Shown: positions 25,561-34,470, numbered from the stretch's first letter. The stretch: DNA of 64,000 nt from Mesocricetibacter intestinalis (GCF_004363295.1 NZ_SNYQ01000008.1:1-64000), one strand, 5' to 3'. A program made the numbers and translations. Notes: generated from the letters alone by a model not told the origin.

Positions 25561-26385
25561 ATGGAAAAAAATCTTATGCAGAGCCGACTTCGACTGTCAA
25601 CCAAATGCAATGCTGCCGGAAAAACGCAGTTAGAGGATTATTTCGCCTCGCCCCCCTTCAAGGTACTGACCCTACCGAACTACCAAGCCTATTGGCCGCA
25701 GGGATTAAATGCGATTCAGATGTCTTCCTCGCCGGGGTTACTCGGCGGTGATGAATTGGATATAGAAATCCGTCTGGCACAACATACCGCACTATCCCTC
25801 ACTACCCAAGCATTTACCCGAGTGCAGTCTATGCATCCGGACCAATACGCCGTACAGCATACCCGTATTACCATGGCGCCGCACAGCCGGTTGTTTTATC
25901 TGCCCCATCCCTTGGTACTGCATAAGGATAGTGCGCTACAACAAACCACCGAGATTCGTATGGGTGCAGGCTGCCGTCTGATTTACGGCGAAATCAGCAT
26001 TATCGGTCGGGTACTGATGAACGGCGAACGCTTTGCCTTCCGCGACTTCAATTCGCTGCTGAAGCTATACCGGGAAGACAAGCTATTATTATCCGATCGG
26101 ATCCGCTGGCAGCCGGCAAGTATGGATTTAACCGCCTTAATTCAGATGGAGAACTATTCCCACCAGGGCTCTCTGATTTATTTTGCAATCGACAAATCCG
26201 CAGCGGAAATCAGAGCTTTACAATCCGCTCTGCAACAGCAACTTTCCACCAGCGGCGATATTCTGTTCGGTTTATCGCAATTAAACGAAGAGGGGCTAAT
26301 GCTGCGCGCCGTCGCACACCGGGCAGACGAATTGCAAGAATTGTTTGCACAGGCCTCTGCCTATCTGAAATCCCTGCCCGATTAA
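25561..26385 (+). CDS. ureD: Urease accessory protein UreD (UreH)
   Basis: A 274-residue UreD, the scaffold that binds apourease and recruits UreF and UreG. Recognisable segments include HPLVLHKDSALQQTTEIRM and LIYGEISIIGRVLMNGERFAF. The start is uncertain: ATG 25561 is used here. ATG 25576 has a slightly better spaced GGAAA upstream and would shorten the protein by 5 residues, and a TTG lies four codons before 25561. It is the last gene of the operon, which matches the order in Actinobacillus-type urease clusters. Confidence 0.93.
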   Translation: MEKNLMQSRLRLSTKCNAAGKTQLEDYFASPPFKVLTLPNYQAYWPQGLNAIQMSSSPGLLGGDELDIEIRLAQHTALSLTTQAFTRVQSMHPDQYAVQHTRITMAPHSRLFYLPHPLVLHKDSALQQTTEIRMGAGCRLIYGEISIIGRVLMNGERFAFRDFNSLLKLYREDKLLLSDRIRWQPASMDLTALIQMENYSHQGSLIYFAIDKSAAEIRALQSALQQQLSTSGDILFGLSQLNEEGLMLRAVAHRADELQELFAQASAYLKSLPD

Positions 26386-26442
26386 ACCACCGCCCCTAAC
26401 AGCATAAAGTGCGGTGGTTTTCGGGGCGTTTTTTCGATTTTT
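26384..26442 (+). terminator. Urease operon terminator containing an uptake signal
   Basis: The stem AAACCACCGC / GCGGTGGTTT closes over a loop and incorporates the uptake core AAGTGCGGT (26407-26415). A second GC block (CGCCCC / GGGGCG) can extend the pairing ahead of a TTTTTT run. It lies between the convergent urease and sugar-kinase operons. Confidence 0.7.
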
Positions 26443-26481
26443 TTGAGGCGCCCCGAGTTAAGGCAGCCTACCCGCAACGCC

Positions 26482-28089
26482 TTAATCGGCACCGATACCG
26501 GCATCTACCGCCGCCTGCACCACCGGAATTCCGCGCTTATAACGTCGGATAAATTGGCGGTAACCTTCCGCCATGCTCTGATCCGGTGTCGATAAGGTCA
26601 TTTTCACATTATTAAAAATACATTGATCCAGATAATCTTCCAGACTATAACCCTCATTCCGTTTATGCAGGAAACTGGCCAACAAAGCGATTCCCCACGC
26701 CCCGCCGTTTGATGCGGTATTCATAGTGGCAAGGGGAATATTCAGGGCGGAGGAAAGTACCTTCTGGGCAACATTTTCCGTCTTAAAGATGCCGCCGTGG
26801 CCGAGAATACGGGTAATTTCCACTTTTTCCCGTTCGATAAGAATATCCATACCCAGCTTCATTGCGCCAAATGCGGTATACAGATGCACCCGTATAAAGT
26901 TGGCCAGATTAAAATCCGCATTAGTCGGATGCAGGAATAACGGGCAACCTTGAGCCAAGCCCACATTATGTTCGCCGGAATGGAAACCGTAAGCGAGCAA
27001 ACCGCCGCCGTCCGCATCCCCCTGCAACGCATGCAGAAACAGGGTTTCGTACAATTCTTCGGTACAGACTTTCACCCCGAAGGTTTGCAAGGTTTCGCCG
27101 AGCAAACCGACCCAAGCGTTAATATCCGTGGTGCAGTTCTGAGAATGAGCCATTGCCACGGGCTTTCCGGTGGGCGTGGTAACCATATCCAGTTCGGAAT
27201 AAACCTGAGATAAGGCTTTTTCCAGTACGATCATGGCAAAGGCGGAAGTACCGGCGGAAATATTTCCGGTTTTTTCCCGCACGCAGTTGGTCGCAACCAT
27301 ACCGGTTCCCGCATCGCCCTCCGGCGGACATAAAGGAATACCCGCACATAGATTACCGCTCGGATCCAAAAGCCGCGCCCCTTCCGCCGTTAATTTTCCG
27401 CCGCTTTCGCCGGCGACCCGCACCTTAGGTAAAATATCCTGTAAGCGCCAGCCCATATTCAGATGCTGAATCCGACGCTCAAATAAGGCCAGCATATTGC
27501 GATCAAAATCTCCGCTGGCGGTATCGATAGGGAACATTCCGGAGGCATCGCCGATACCCAGTGTTTTCTCCCCGGTCAGACGCCAATGTACATAACCCGA
27601 TAAGGTGGTTAAATAATCAATTTGATCGATATGAGGTTCATCTTTTAAGATAGCCTGATACAAATGAGCGATACTCCAACGCTGCGGAATCGGATAGCGG
27701 AATAAATCGGTTAATTCCTGCGCTGCCTGTAGAGTGATATTATTACGCCAGGTACGAAACGGCACCAGTTGATTCCCCTGTTTATCAAAGGGAAGGTAGC
27801 CGTGCATCATGGCGCTAACCCCAATCGCCTGTGCCTGTCTAATCAAAGTGCGGTACTTTTCTTTAACGGTTTTTTGTAAATCCTGATAGGCCGCCTGTAA
27901 CTTAGCCCAGATTTCTTCCTGAGAATAGGTCCAGATTCCGTTCACTAGGCGGTTTTCCCAGTCGGCGCCGCCGGCAGCCAGAATAGTGCCTCTGTCATCA
28001 ATCAGCACCGCTTTTATTCTGGTCGAACCCAATTCAATCCCGATTACGATTTTTCCGGCTTCAATTAATTGTTTTTCTGTCTGCATCAT
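26482..28089 (-). CDS. FGGY-family carbohydrate kinase
   Basis: A 535-residue sugar kinase of the FGGY family with two actin-like ATPase domains. The first domain holds the phosphate loop (IGIELGSTRIKAVL, residues 17-30). The second holds the Gly-rich ISAGTSAF and ILGHGGIF segments. The first motif has Glu where most family members have Asp. It does not align by eye with E. coli AraB, XylB, LyxK or LsrK from memory, so the sugar is not assigned. It is the last gene of the sugar ABC operon and presumably phosphorylates the imported sugar or its isomerised form. The start may be the second ATG (28086). An uptake core lies at 27846-27854. Confidence 0.85.
   Translation of the reverse strand: MMQTEKQLIEAGKIVIGIELGSTRIKAVLIDDRGTILAAGGADWENRLVNGIWTYSQEEIWAKLQAAYQDLQKTVKEKYRTLIRQAQAIGVSAMMHGYLPFDKQGNQLVPFRTWRNNITLQAAQELTDLFRYPIPQRWSIAHLYQAILKDEPHIDQIDYLTTLSGYVHWRLTGEKTLGIGDASGMFPIDTASGDFDRNMLALFERRIQHLNMGWRLQDILPKVRVAGESGGKLTAEGARLLDPSGNLCAGIPLCPPEGDAGTGMVATNCVREKTGNISAGTSAFAMIVLEKALSQVYSELDMVTTPTGKPVAMAHSQNCTTDINAWVGLLGETLQTFGVKVCTEELYETLFLHALQGDADGGGLLAYGFHSGEHNVGLAQGCPLFLHPTNADFNLANFIRVHLYTAFGAMKLGMDILIEREKVEITRILGHGGIFKTENVAQKVLSSALNIPLATMNTASNGGAWGIALLASFLHKRNEGYSLEDYLDQCIFNNVKMTLSTPDQSMAEGYRQFIRRYKRGIPVVQAAVDAGIGAD
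27846..27854 (+). repeat. DNA uptake signal sequence
   Basis: Exact AAGTGCGGT within the kinase gene, on the non-coding strand of that gene. Confidence 0.7.
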
Positions 28090-28099
28090 GGGTCCTTAC

Positions 28100-29041
28100 C
28101 TATCTGAATAGGGTTCTTTTCTGTAGGAAAATAAACAGGATAAGTAGAGAACCCCATAATATCAGGGTTACATAACTGCTTATACCAATCATATTCAGGC
28201 CGCTTTCCACAATTTGCAGCAGCACCAGTGCCAGCATAATCCCCACCAGTTTTCCTTTGCCGCCGTCCGGATTAATTCCGCCCAACACCACAGCCAGAAT
28301 AGAAATCAGCAAATAAGAATCCCCGTAGGAAGCCTTGGCCGAATTTAACTTGGACATCATCAGTAAGGCGGCGAACATACAGAGCACGGAAGACAACACA
28401 TATACGATAATCTGCACCTTCTTATTATCAATTCCGGAATAAAGCGTCGCTTTCTCATTATTACCGATAAAATAAATCGCTTTTCCCTCGGTGGTTTTTT
28501 CCAAAATAAACCAGACGCATACGAATAAGCACAGAAAGATCAGTACGGGTACGGGAATAAACCAAAGGTGGGAGGCGTTAATACTCAGCACCGCAGAAGG
28601 GAAATTAGCAATGGTGGAACCGTCCGTTACCAGAATATTGATACCATTGACCAGGGTCATGGTTCCCAATGTCGCGAGAATCGGCGACACCCGAATAAAG
28701 GCGATCAGCACCCCGTTAAATAAACCGATCAAGACGGCACAGCCCAAACTCACCAATAACCCGAGCAGAAAATATTCCATACCGGAGTAACGGGTTACAT
28801 AATAAGCGATAATCAGCGCACAGGCATTCATTCCGGCGATAATGGAAAGGTTAATTCCCCCGGTTAACATGGGTATCGCCATAGCCAGCGTTAAGATCCC
28901 CAGCACGGAAATCTGCGAAGCCATAGATTGAAAATTCGCCAGCGACCAGAAAACCTCCGGAATAAGAATACTGAATGAAAGAATGGCAACGGCAAATAAA
29001 ATAAACAGATATTTTATCGAATTATCCTTCAATAATTTCAT
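28100..29041 (-). CDS. Sugar ABC transporter permease (second)
   Basis: A 313-residue inner-membrane permease of the RbsC/LsrC/AraH class with about nine to ten hydrophobic segments. The family motif VLGGINPDGGKGKLVG is near residue 255. The ATG at 29041 is preferred over 29047 because GAGGAA lies 7 nt before it. Either start overlaps or abuts the preceding permease gene. The presence of two distinct permeases suggests a heterodimeric pore, as in LsrCD or RhaPQ systems. Confidence 0.9.
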   Translation of the reverse strand: MKLLKDNSIKYLFILFAVAILSFSILIPEVFWSLANFQSMASQISVLGILTLAMAIPMLTGGINLSIIAGMNACALIIAYYVTRYSGMEYFLLGLLVSLGCAVLIGLFNGVLIAFIRVSPILATLGTMTLVNGINILVTDGSTIANFPSAVLSINASHLWFIPVPVLIFLCLFVCVWFILEKTTEGKAIYFIGNNEKATLYSGIDNKKVQIIVYVLSSVLCMFAALLMMSKLNSAKASYGDSYLLISILAVVLGGINPDGGKGKLVGIMLALVLLQIVESGLNMIGISSYVTLILWGSLLILFIFLQKRTLFR

Positions 29042-29043
29042 AA

Positions 29044-30003
29044 TCATATTCCTCTTGAATTTCTCTGTCCCAGAGCCGTGGCACTGATACTTAAAATAAT
29101 AATGCCCCCGGTAATTACCGTTTGCCAGTAGGAAGATACGTTCAGCAAATTAAGCCCGTTTTGGATAATCGCCAGCAAGGCCACCCCCATTACCGTACCT
29201 GCCAAGGTGCCGCGTCCGCCCGACAAACTCGCACCGCCCAGCACCACCGCCGCCAACACGGTCAGTTCGTAGCCGAGTAACGAATCCGGCGCCACCGACT
29301 GTACCGTATAAGCCTGTACGATGCCGGCCAAACCGGACATCAGTCCCATATAGCCATAAGCCAAAAGATGCAGTTTAAAAATATTAAAACCGATACGAGA
29401 AGCGGAATCCTTACTACCGCCCAAGGCATAAATCTGACGTCCGAGGCTAAGTTTATTCGTCAGCAACCAGGTAATCAGTACCGCCGCACAAGCCAAAATC
29501 GCCTGGAAAGAGAATCCGTATTCCACGCCTTCGGCGCTGACCTGCTTAAACAGTATCATTTCCTCTTGAAACCACTGCGGAAAATCGTACAGCCAAATCC
29601 CTTTGGTGATATACAGCAAAGCGCCATAGAAAATATTTAAAGTAGAAATAGTGATAATAATGGAGGGAACATTAAGTCGGTTGACAATAACCGCATTGAC
29701 AAAACCCAATAACACGCCGCTACCAAGGGAGATCAGTAAGGCCGCGAATAATCCCACATCAAACTGTGAGATAAAGGAAATCATAATATATTGGGTGATA
29801 ATCGTAATCGCCGGAAAAGAAATATCAATTCCGCCGGACAATAATACGATAAACAGGCCGCAGGCCAGAATCATCAGCATGGAATAGTTATTAATCACGT
29901 CGTATAAATTTTCCACACTGAAGAAATCGTCGGTAAACAGGCTTAGCAGAACGAATAAGATAAAAAGGGTCGCAAATAATATTTTATTATTTAGTGTTTT
30001 CAT
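29044..30003 (-). CDS. Sugar ABC transporter permease (first)
   Basis: A 319-residue RbsC-type inner-membrane permease. It has the characteristic LLSGGIDISF segment (about 55-64) and the EAA-like loop VLGGASLSGGRGTLAGT (about 254-270). It overlaps the ATPase gene by 17 nt and has GAGGAG 7 nt before the ATG. It pairs with the permease encoded immediately downstream. Confidence 0.92.
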   Translation of the reverse strand: MKTLNNKILFATLFILFVLLSLFTDDFFSVENLYDVINNYSMLMILACGLFIVLLSGGIDISFPAITIITQYIMISFISQFDVGLFAALLISLGSGVLLGFVNAVIVNRLNVPSIIITISTLNIFYGALLYITKGIWLYDFPQWFQEEMILFKQVSAEGVEYGFSFQAILACAAVLITWLLTNKLSLGRQIYALGGSKDSASRIGFNIFKLHLLAYGYMGLMSGLAGIVQAYTVQSVAPDSLLGYELTVLAAVVLGGASLSGGRGTLAGTVMGVALLAIIQNGLNLLNVSSYWQTVITGGIIILSISATALGQRNSRGI

Positions 30004-31477
30004 AAATCATCTCCTCAATATATTCCTCGCTAACTTCCTGCGGAAGAATATCGCCGATAATACGACCTTTTTTCATCACTAAAACCCGGTGGCTGTAATA
30101 ATAAGCCTCCTCTACCTCATCGGTAACAAAAATCACCGCAATCCCCTGTTCGGATAAAGACTGCACGATACGGAAAATCCCTTCTTTATTGGCGATATCC
30201 ACCCCTATGGTAGGCGAATCCAGAATAATCAGTTTAGGATTAATCGCCAGCCATTTCGCAATAGAAACCCGCTGTGCATTACCCCCGGAAAGGGTATTTA
30301 CCGGTAAATCGGGATCCGATACCTTGATTTTGAGCGAACGGATCAAATCGTCGCTGTATTTATAGGCTTTTTTATTGTCGATAATTTTGTATTTATCGGA
30401 AATTTTATTAAAAATGGCGGAAATAATATTATTGTGAATGGACTCCGGCATAATCAGGCCGGTACTCATTCTGTCTTCGGAAACATAGGCAATACCTTTA
30501 GCAATGGCATCGCGGTTGGTATTCAGGCGAAGTTTTTCGCCATTCAGAAAGATTTCTCCCTGTTCGGGCTGAGTAATACCGAACAAGCTTAAACAAAGCT
30601 CCGTTCTGCCGGAACCTAATAATCCGGTGAGCGCCAAAATTTCCCCTTCCCGTACGGAAAAGGAAATATCCTTATACTGGTTTGCCCGTGAAAGATTTTT
30701 CACTTCCAAGAGGTTTTTCTTAGCGCTAAAATCCGGTAGCGGCAAGCGCTGATAATCAATTTCCAGTCCGGTCATCAAAAAGCCCAGACGTTTCTCATCG
30801 ATTTCTTTAATCGGGTATTTACCGATCATATTACCGTCTTTCAGTACCAGCACGTTATCGGAAACCTTCATCACTTCTTTCAGTTTATGGCTGACAAAAA
30901 TAATGCTGATGCCTTTACTCTTCAATTTCAGCACCAGTGCCAGCAAATCCTTGACTTCCTTTGCCGTCAGCGAAGCGGTAGGTTCGTCCATAATCAGTAG
31001 TTTCGCATTCTGAGCCAGAGCACGGCAAATCGCCACCAATTGCTGTTCGGCCACGGGCAGATTTTCTACATTTTCATTTAAATCCAAACTGGCATTAATA
31101 CTTTCCAGTACGTTTTGCGCAATTTCATATTGTTGGCGTTTATTCACCAAACCGAATTCTCGGTAAGCATTGATGGCAATATTTTCCGCCACGCTCAGAT
31201 TCGGGAATAACGCAAGATCTTGATAAATCACCTGAATCCCTTTGGCAATAGATTCTTCGGGTTTCAGTTTGGAATAAGTGCTGGCGCCAATCTGAATTTG
31301 CGCCCCTTCATCGGGTTGATAAACACCGGAGAGAATTTTAATCAGCGTTGATTTGCCGCAGCCGTTCTGTCCCGCCAGGCATAGCGCCTCACCGTAGTTT
31401 AACGATAATTCCACCTGATTAAGCGCTTTTACCCCGTTGAATGTTTTGCTGATATTCTGCATTGTAATGAATGTCAT
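29987..31477 (-). CDS. Sugar ABC transporter ATP-binding protein (double ATPase)
   Basis: A 496-residue protein with two fused nucleotide-binding domains, as in RbsA, MglA and LsrA. Domain 1 has Walker A GQNGCGKST (about 39-47), the family LPVAEQQL segment in place of a strict signature, and Walker B LLIMDEPTAS. Domain 2 is degenerate: its P-loop is GLLGSGRTE and the catalytic Glu is replaced in LIILDSPTIGVD, while its signature LSGGNAQ is intact. This asymmetry is normal for the class. It energises import from the cytoplasmic face. Confidence 0.94.
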   Translation of the reverse strand: MTFITMQNISKTFNGVKALNQVELSLNYGEALCLAGQNGCGKSTLIKILSGVYQPDEGAQIQIGASTYSKLKPEESIAKGIQVIYQDLALFPNLSVAENIAINAYREFGLVNKRQQYEIAQNVLESINASLDLNENVENLPVAEQQLVAICRALAQNAKLLIMDEPTASLTAKEVKDLLALVLKLKSKGISIIFVSHKLKEVMKVSDNVLVLKDGNMIGKYPIKEIDEKRLGFLMTGLEIDYQRLPLPDFSAKKNLLEVKNLSRANQYKDISFSVREGEILALTGLLGSGRTELCLSLFGITQPEQGEIFLNGEKLRLNTNRDAIAKGIAYVSEDRMSTGLIMPESIHNNIISAIFNKISDKYKIIDNKKAYKYSDDLIRSLKIKVSDPDLPVNTLSGGNAQRVSIAKWLAINPKLIILDSPTIGVDIANKEGIFRIVQSLSEQGIAVIFVTDEVEEAYYYSHRVLVMKKGRIIGDILPQEVSEEYIEEMIYENTK

Positions 31478-31493
31478 AATGCCTCCGGCAATT

Positions 31494-31523
31494 CAACTAT
31501 GGGTTCTTACGAACCCATAGTTG
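31494..31523 (-). promoter_or_regulatory. Intercistronic hairpin after the binding-protein gene
   Basis: A perfect 13-bp stem (CAACTATGGGTTC / GAACCCATAGTTG) with a GTAA tetraloop on the minus strand lies between the binding-protein and ATPase genes. No T-run follows. It probably protects the 3' end of the binding-protein transcript so that this subunit is made in excess; that is inference. Confidence 0.6.
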
Positions 31524-31533
31524 CTCTCAATAA

Positions 31534-32508
31534 TTAATATAATTTATCTATGTTTTCCTGCGTAACTCTCAATACGTTATGGAATTGAAGCAGTTTTTTC
31601 TCTTTATCGACCTTAGCTTTACCTACGCCCGGAATTTCCAGACCTTCTTCAATTTTTTCGCCTTTCAGCACTTTTGCCGCTACGGCGGCTAAAGCATATC
31701 CCGCGCTGGCCGGATCATAGGTAATTCCCATGGTAATATTGCCGCTCTTGATCAAAGAAGCTGCCTGAGAAGGAATCATCATACCGAAAACATGTAATTT
31801 TCCTTTCAGACGTTTTTCTTTCACCGCCAGTCCGGCACCTATAGGTCCCTGGGAACCGAATGAAATCACCGCCTTAAGATCCGGATGGGCTTTCACCAAA
31901 TCAATGGTGGTGCGGCGGGCATCATTAATATTTTCCGCTACCGGCATTCTGCTGGTAACTTCAAACATATCCGGATAATGTTCTTTCTGATATTTCACAA
32001 ACAGATCTGCCCACAGATTGTGCTGAGGTACGGTTAAACCGCCTACATAAAGCACATAACCGCCTTTACCCCCTAAAGATTTCGCTACTTCTTCCACATA
32101 GTCGGCGGCGAACTGAGCGTTATCAATAACTTCGATATCCCAGTCGGCACTCGGCTGCCCTACGGATTCGTTGGTCAGCACCACAATACCGTTTTGCTTG
32201 GCTTTTTTCAGTACCGGTTCCAACGCGCTGGCGTCATTCGGTACGATCGAAATGGCGCTGACTTTCTTCGCGATCAAATCCTCAATCAATTTAACTTGCT
32301 GAGGCGCATCTGTATTGGAAGGCCCGACCTGATAAGCATTAACATTGTTATCCTTACCCGCCTGAACGACCCCTTCCGCCATGCGGTTAAACCAAGGCAT
32401 ACCATCGATTTTGGAAATATTGACGATATCTGCAGCCATCGCCTGCCCATAGCAAGCCAAAGCAAAAATTCCGGTCAGGAACATACGTCCGAATGTTGGT
32501 TTTTTCAT
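31534..32508 (-). CDS. Periplasmic sugar-binding protein
   Basis: A 324-residue periplasmic binding protein of the RbsB/LsrB/RhaS class (type 1 PBP fold). It begins with a signal peptide (about 1-25, ending AMAADI), so it is exported. The first lobe contains KIDGMPWFNRMAEGVVQAGK and the middle contains ISIVPNDASALEPVLKKAK. Ligand residues cannot be assigned by eye. It is the first structural gene of the operon, just downstream of an AraC-like regulated promoter and followed by a stabilising hairpin. Confidence 0.92.
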   Translation of the reverse strand: MKKPTFGRMFLTGIFALACYGQAMAADIVNISKIDGMPWFNRMAEGVVQAGKDNNVNAYQVGPSNTDAPQQVKLIEDLIAKKVSAISIVPNDASALEPVLKKAKQNGIVVLTNESVGQPSADWDIEVIDNAQFAADYVEEVAKSLGGKGGYVLYVGGLTVPQHNLWADLFVKYQKEHYPDMFEVTSRMPVAENINDARRTTIDLVKAHPDLKAVISFGSQGPIGAGLAVKEKRLKGKLHVFGMMIPSQAASLIKSGNITMGITYDPASAGYALAAVAAKVLKGEKIEEGLEIPGVGKAKVDKEKKLLQFHNVLRVTQENIDKLY

Positions 32509-32614
32509 AAAAAATTCCTCGTAGAATGAACGGTTTTCTATCTTTAAAACACCAGCCTTCTCTCCCTTAACAAGGGGTAAAAAGCCCTGTTTACACCATT
32601 AAAGATGGGCAGAT

Positions 32615-32704
32615 CTTATACCCTGAAGGTAAAAAGACCATGTAACTTTTCGTTACTCGTATGGAATATTCCGCTATACTTCCGGAACTGAGAAGCAGAT
32701 CACA
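32615..32704 (-). promoter_or_regulatory. araBAD-like promoter: CRP site, two AraC-type half-sites, -10
   Basis: Reading the minus strand downstream of the regulator gene, four elements occur in order. First is TGTGATCTGCTTCTCA (32689-32704), a CRP-type TGTGA-N6-TCtCA site. After 12 bp comes TAGCGGAATATTCCATA (32660-32676), which matches the TAGC-N7-TCCATA pattern of E. coli araI1. Exactly 21 bp along is the weaker TAACGAAAAGTTACATG (32639-32655), in the position of araI2. A -10 TATAAG (32615-32620) then starts 35 bp from the second half-site (37 bp in E. coli). There is no good -35, as expected for an activator-dependent promoter. Confidence 0.8.
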
Positions 32705-33559
32705 TTAGCCGTTTTCTCTTTGTTGCGTATTTCTGAAACGCGCGGGAGAAACGCCCTGATATTTTTTAAATACCTTGGAAAAATACAGCGCATCTTCATA
32801 CCCGAGGGATTTTGCAATCTTATTGACGGACATATCGGAGAAGTACAACAGCTTCTTCGCCTCGGCGATACGCTGCATATCACGCCATTGCACCAAGCCG
32901 ACGCCCAAAGCTTGTTTAAATAGATGGGACAAACGGGATTCGGATAAATAAACTTTATCGGCAAAATATTGAACATTGTGTTTTGCCGCCGGATTCGCCA
33001 GAATCAAATCACATACCTTTACTATTCTGCTATCTAGAGGAGGGGCGATTTCAATTTGTTCGACCGAAACGCATTTCATCAGCAAATATTCCAATAGGCT
33101 GGCCGCCATCGTTTGCTTAAGGGGATGCGAAGATTTCAGTTCTGTTTCCAGCTTGGTAAACAACTGGCTGATTTCCTGAAAATATTGATTGTCGCCAAGC
33201 TGAATCCGACCTATTCCCCGTACGGTATTTGACCAGTTCAGCCATTTCAGCCAGCGGGAAGGGGGAGAAAAATACACCCATTTATAATGCCAGAACTGAT
33301 ATTCCGGCTGCCGGTAATAATGATGAGCCGCCTTAGGCGAAAACAGTAAAAGTTGACCTCGTTGCAACGGCAGCCTATCACTACCGTCGAACATAAAGCC
33401 TTTGCCGAAAGTCGTCAGCTGCAGCATATAACCTTCCATTCCTTCCGCCCGATCAACCGTAAAATCCAGATCATTCCCTTTTTCACATTGGGTGATGCCA
33501 GCAACCACTTCCGCACGAAACGCATGGATCGGGGATAAATTCAGATTGTTCGGTAACAT
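32705..33559 (-). CDS. araC: AraC-family arabinose-type transcription regulator
   Basis: A 284-residue regulator that resembles E. coli AraC along its whole length, not only in the DNA-binding part. The arm and cupin domain include LDFTVDRAEGMEGYMLQLT, and WVYFSPPSRWLKWLNW follows. The C-terminal region has two helix-turn-helix motifs (YLSESRLSHLFKQALG, and IAKSLGYEDALYFSKVFKK). The start at ATG 33559 gives the family length; an in-frame ATG 18 codons earlier would add an unrelated extension. Its own gene ends at the CRP site of the transporter promoter. An L-arabinose or related pentose effector is likely but not proven. Confidence 0.85.
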   Translation of the reverse strand: MLPNNLNLSPIHAFRAEVVAGITQCEKGNDLDFTVDRAEGMEGYMLQLTTFGKGFMFDGSDRLPLQRGQLLLFSPKAAHHYYRQPEYQFWHYKWVYFSPPSRWLKWLNWSNTVRGIGRIQLGDNQYFQEISQLFTKLETELKSSHPLKQTMAASLLEYLLMKCVSVEQIEIAPPLDSRIVKVCDLILANPAAKHNVQYFADKVYLSESRLSHLFKQALGVGLVQWRDMQRIAEAKKLLYFSDMSVNKIAKSLGYEDALYFSKVFKKYQGVSPARFRNTQQRENG

Positions 33560-33702
33560 ATACTGCCGCTTCTTTAATTTTGAGGAGAAACATTCGGATG
33601 CCGCCGCAAACATGGCAACGACAGAGTAAATTTAAAATAATATCCTCCGCTTTAGCAACAAATTTCTGCTATAATTCCTGCGCAAAAACTCGGATGAAAA
33701 TG

Positions 33703-33711
33703 ACCGCACTT
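33703..33711 (-). repeat. DNA uptake signal sequence
   Basis: Minus-strand AAGTGCGGT core (ACCGCACTT), just upstream of the HAD phosphatase gene. Confidence 0.75.
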
Positions 33712-33733
33712 TTATGATTAAGGAAGGAAATCT

Positions 33734-34414
33734 ATGCTGCAAGCCATCATCTTCGATATGGACGGAGTAATTGTAGATACGGAGTTTTTCGAATTTCAAT
33801 TGCAAACCCGCTTTATTGAAACCTTGCAACAACATCACCGGCCGCTTCCGCCGGAACGGCGTGCGGCACTGATCGGCTGTTCGTTGCCACAGATTCCGGC
33901 CATCATTAAAGAACTAAGCGGTTCTCCTTTAGCCTTGGAAGAAATCGAGCATCGCTACCGACAATTTTTCCACGAAATTTTCAGCCATGTCGATTATCCA
34001 TCCATCTTCCGTCGCGATATCCTGCACATCATCGAATATGCCGAAGCCAATAAAATTAAACTGGCGGTAGCCTCCTCCTCCGCCTTAAAACATATTGAAA
34101 CCATTTTAACCGCTTGCGGTATTTATCAGCGTTTCGATCTGATCCTGAGCGGAGAAATGTTTCAGGAGAGCAAACCCAATCCGGAAATCTATCTGCGAAC
34201 CTTGGAACATTTAGGCGTTCCCGCCGCTCATGCCGTAGCCGTCGAAGATTCCAGCTACGGTATTATGGCGGCGCAGGCGGCCGGTATTCAGGTTATCGCT
34301 TATGAAGAAACCCGGATGCCGGTAGATCAGTCTGCGGCACAAGGCAAGGGGAAAAATATGCGCGAAATTTTATCCCTTATCCGCCGTTTACATGAGGATA
34401 AAAAACAGGGTTAA
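33734..34414 (+). CDS. HAD-superfamily phosphatase / beta-phosphoglucomutase-like
   Basis: A 226-residue HAD subfamily IA hydrolase. Motif I is DMDGVIVDTE (residues 8-17) with the nucleophile Asp and acid/base Asp, motif II is the VASSS segment near residue 116, and the later motifs are SKPNPEIY and VEDSSYGIMAAQAAG. The helical cap inserted after motif I is of the beta-phosphoglucomutase/phosphatase type. The substrate is not known. It is divergent from the araC-like gene, so a sugar-phosphate substrate is possible, but the position may be coincidental. Good ribosome site (AAGGAA). Confidence 0.88.
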   Translation: MLQAIIFDMDGVIVDTEFFEFQLQTRFIETLQQHHRPLPPERRAALIGCSLPQIPAIIKELSGSPLALEEIEHRYRQFFHEIFSHVDYPSIFRRDILHIIEYAEANKIKLAVASSSALKHIETILTACGIYQRFDLILSGEMFQESKPNPEIYLRTLEHLGVPAAHAVAVEDSSYGIMAAQAAGIQVIAYEETRMPVDQSAAQGKGKNMREILSLIRRLHEDKKQG

Positions 34415-34470
34415 AAAAGAACGGCTGGTAAGCTAAAATACCCTCTGTTTTTGATGAAAGGAGTTATCCG

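Noticed and set aside
26482-28089. Classical ribulokinase AraB
   Set aside because: The recalled AraB sequence does not align in its key motifs, so the symbol was not assigned despite the AraC-like control.
28100-32508. Autoinducer-2 (Lsr) import operon
   Set aside because: The gene arrangement is similar, but the kinase does not resemble LsrK, lsrF and lsrG are absent, and the promoter is AraC/CRP-type.
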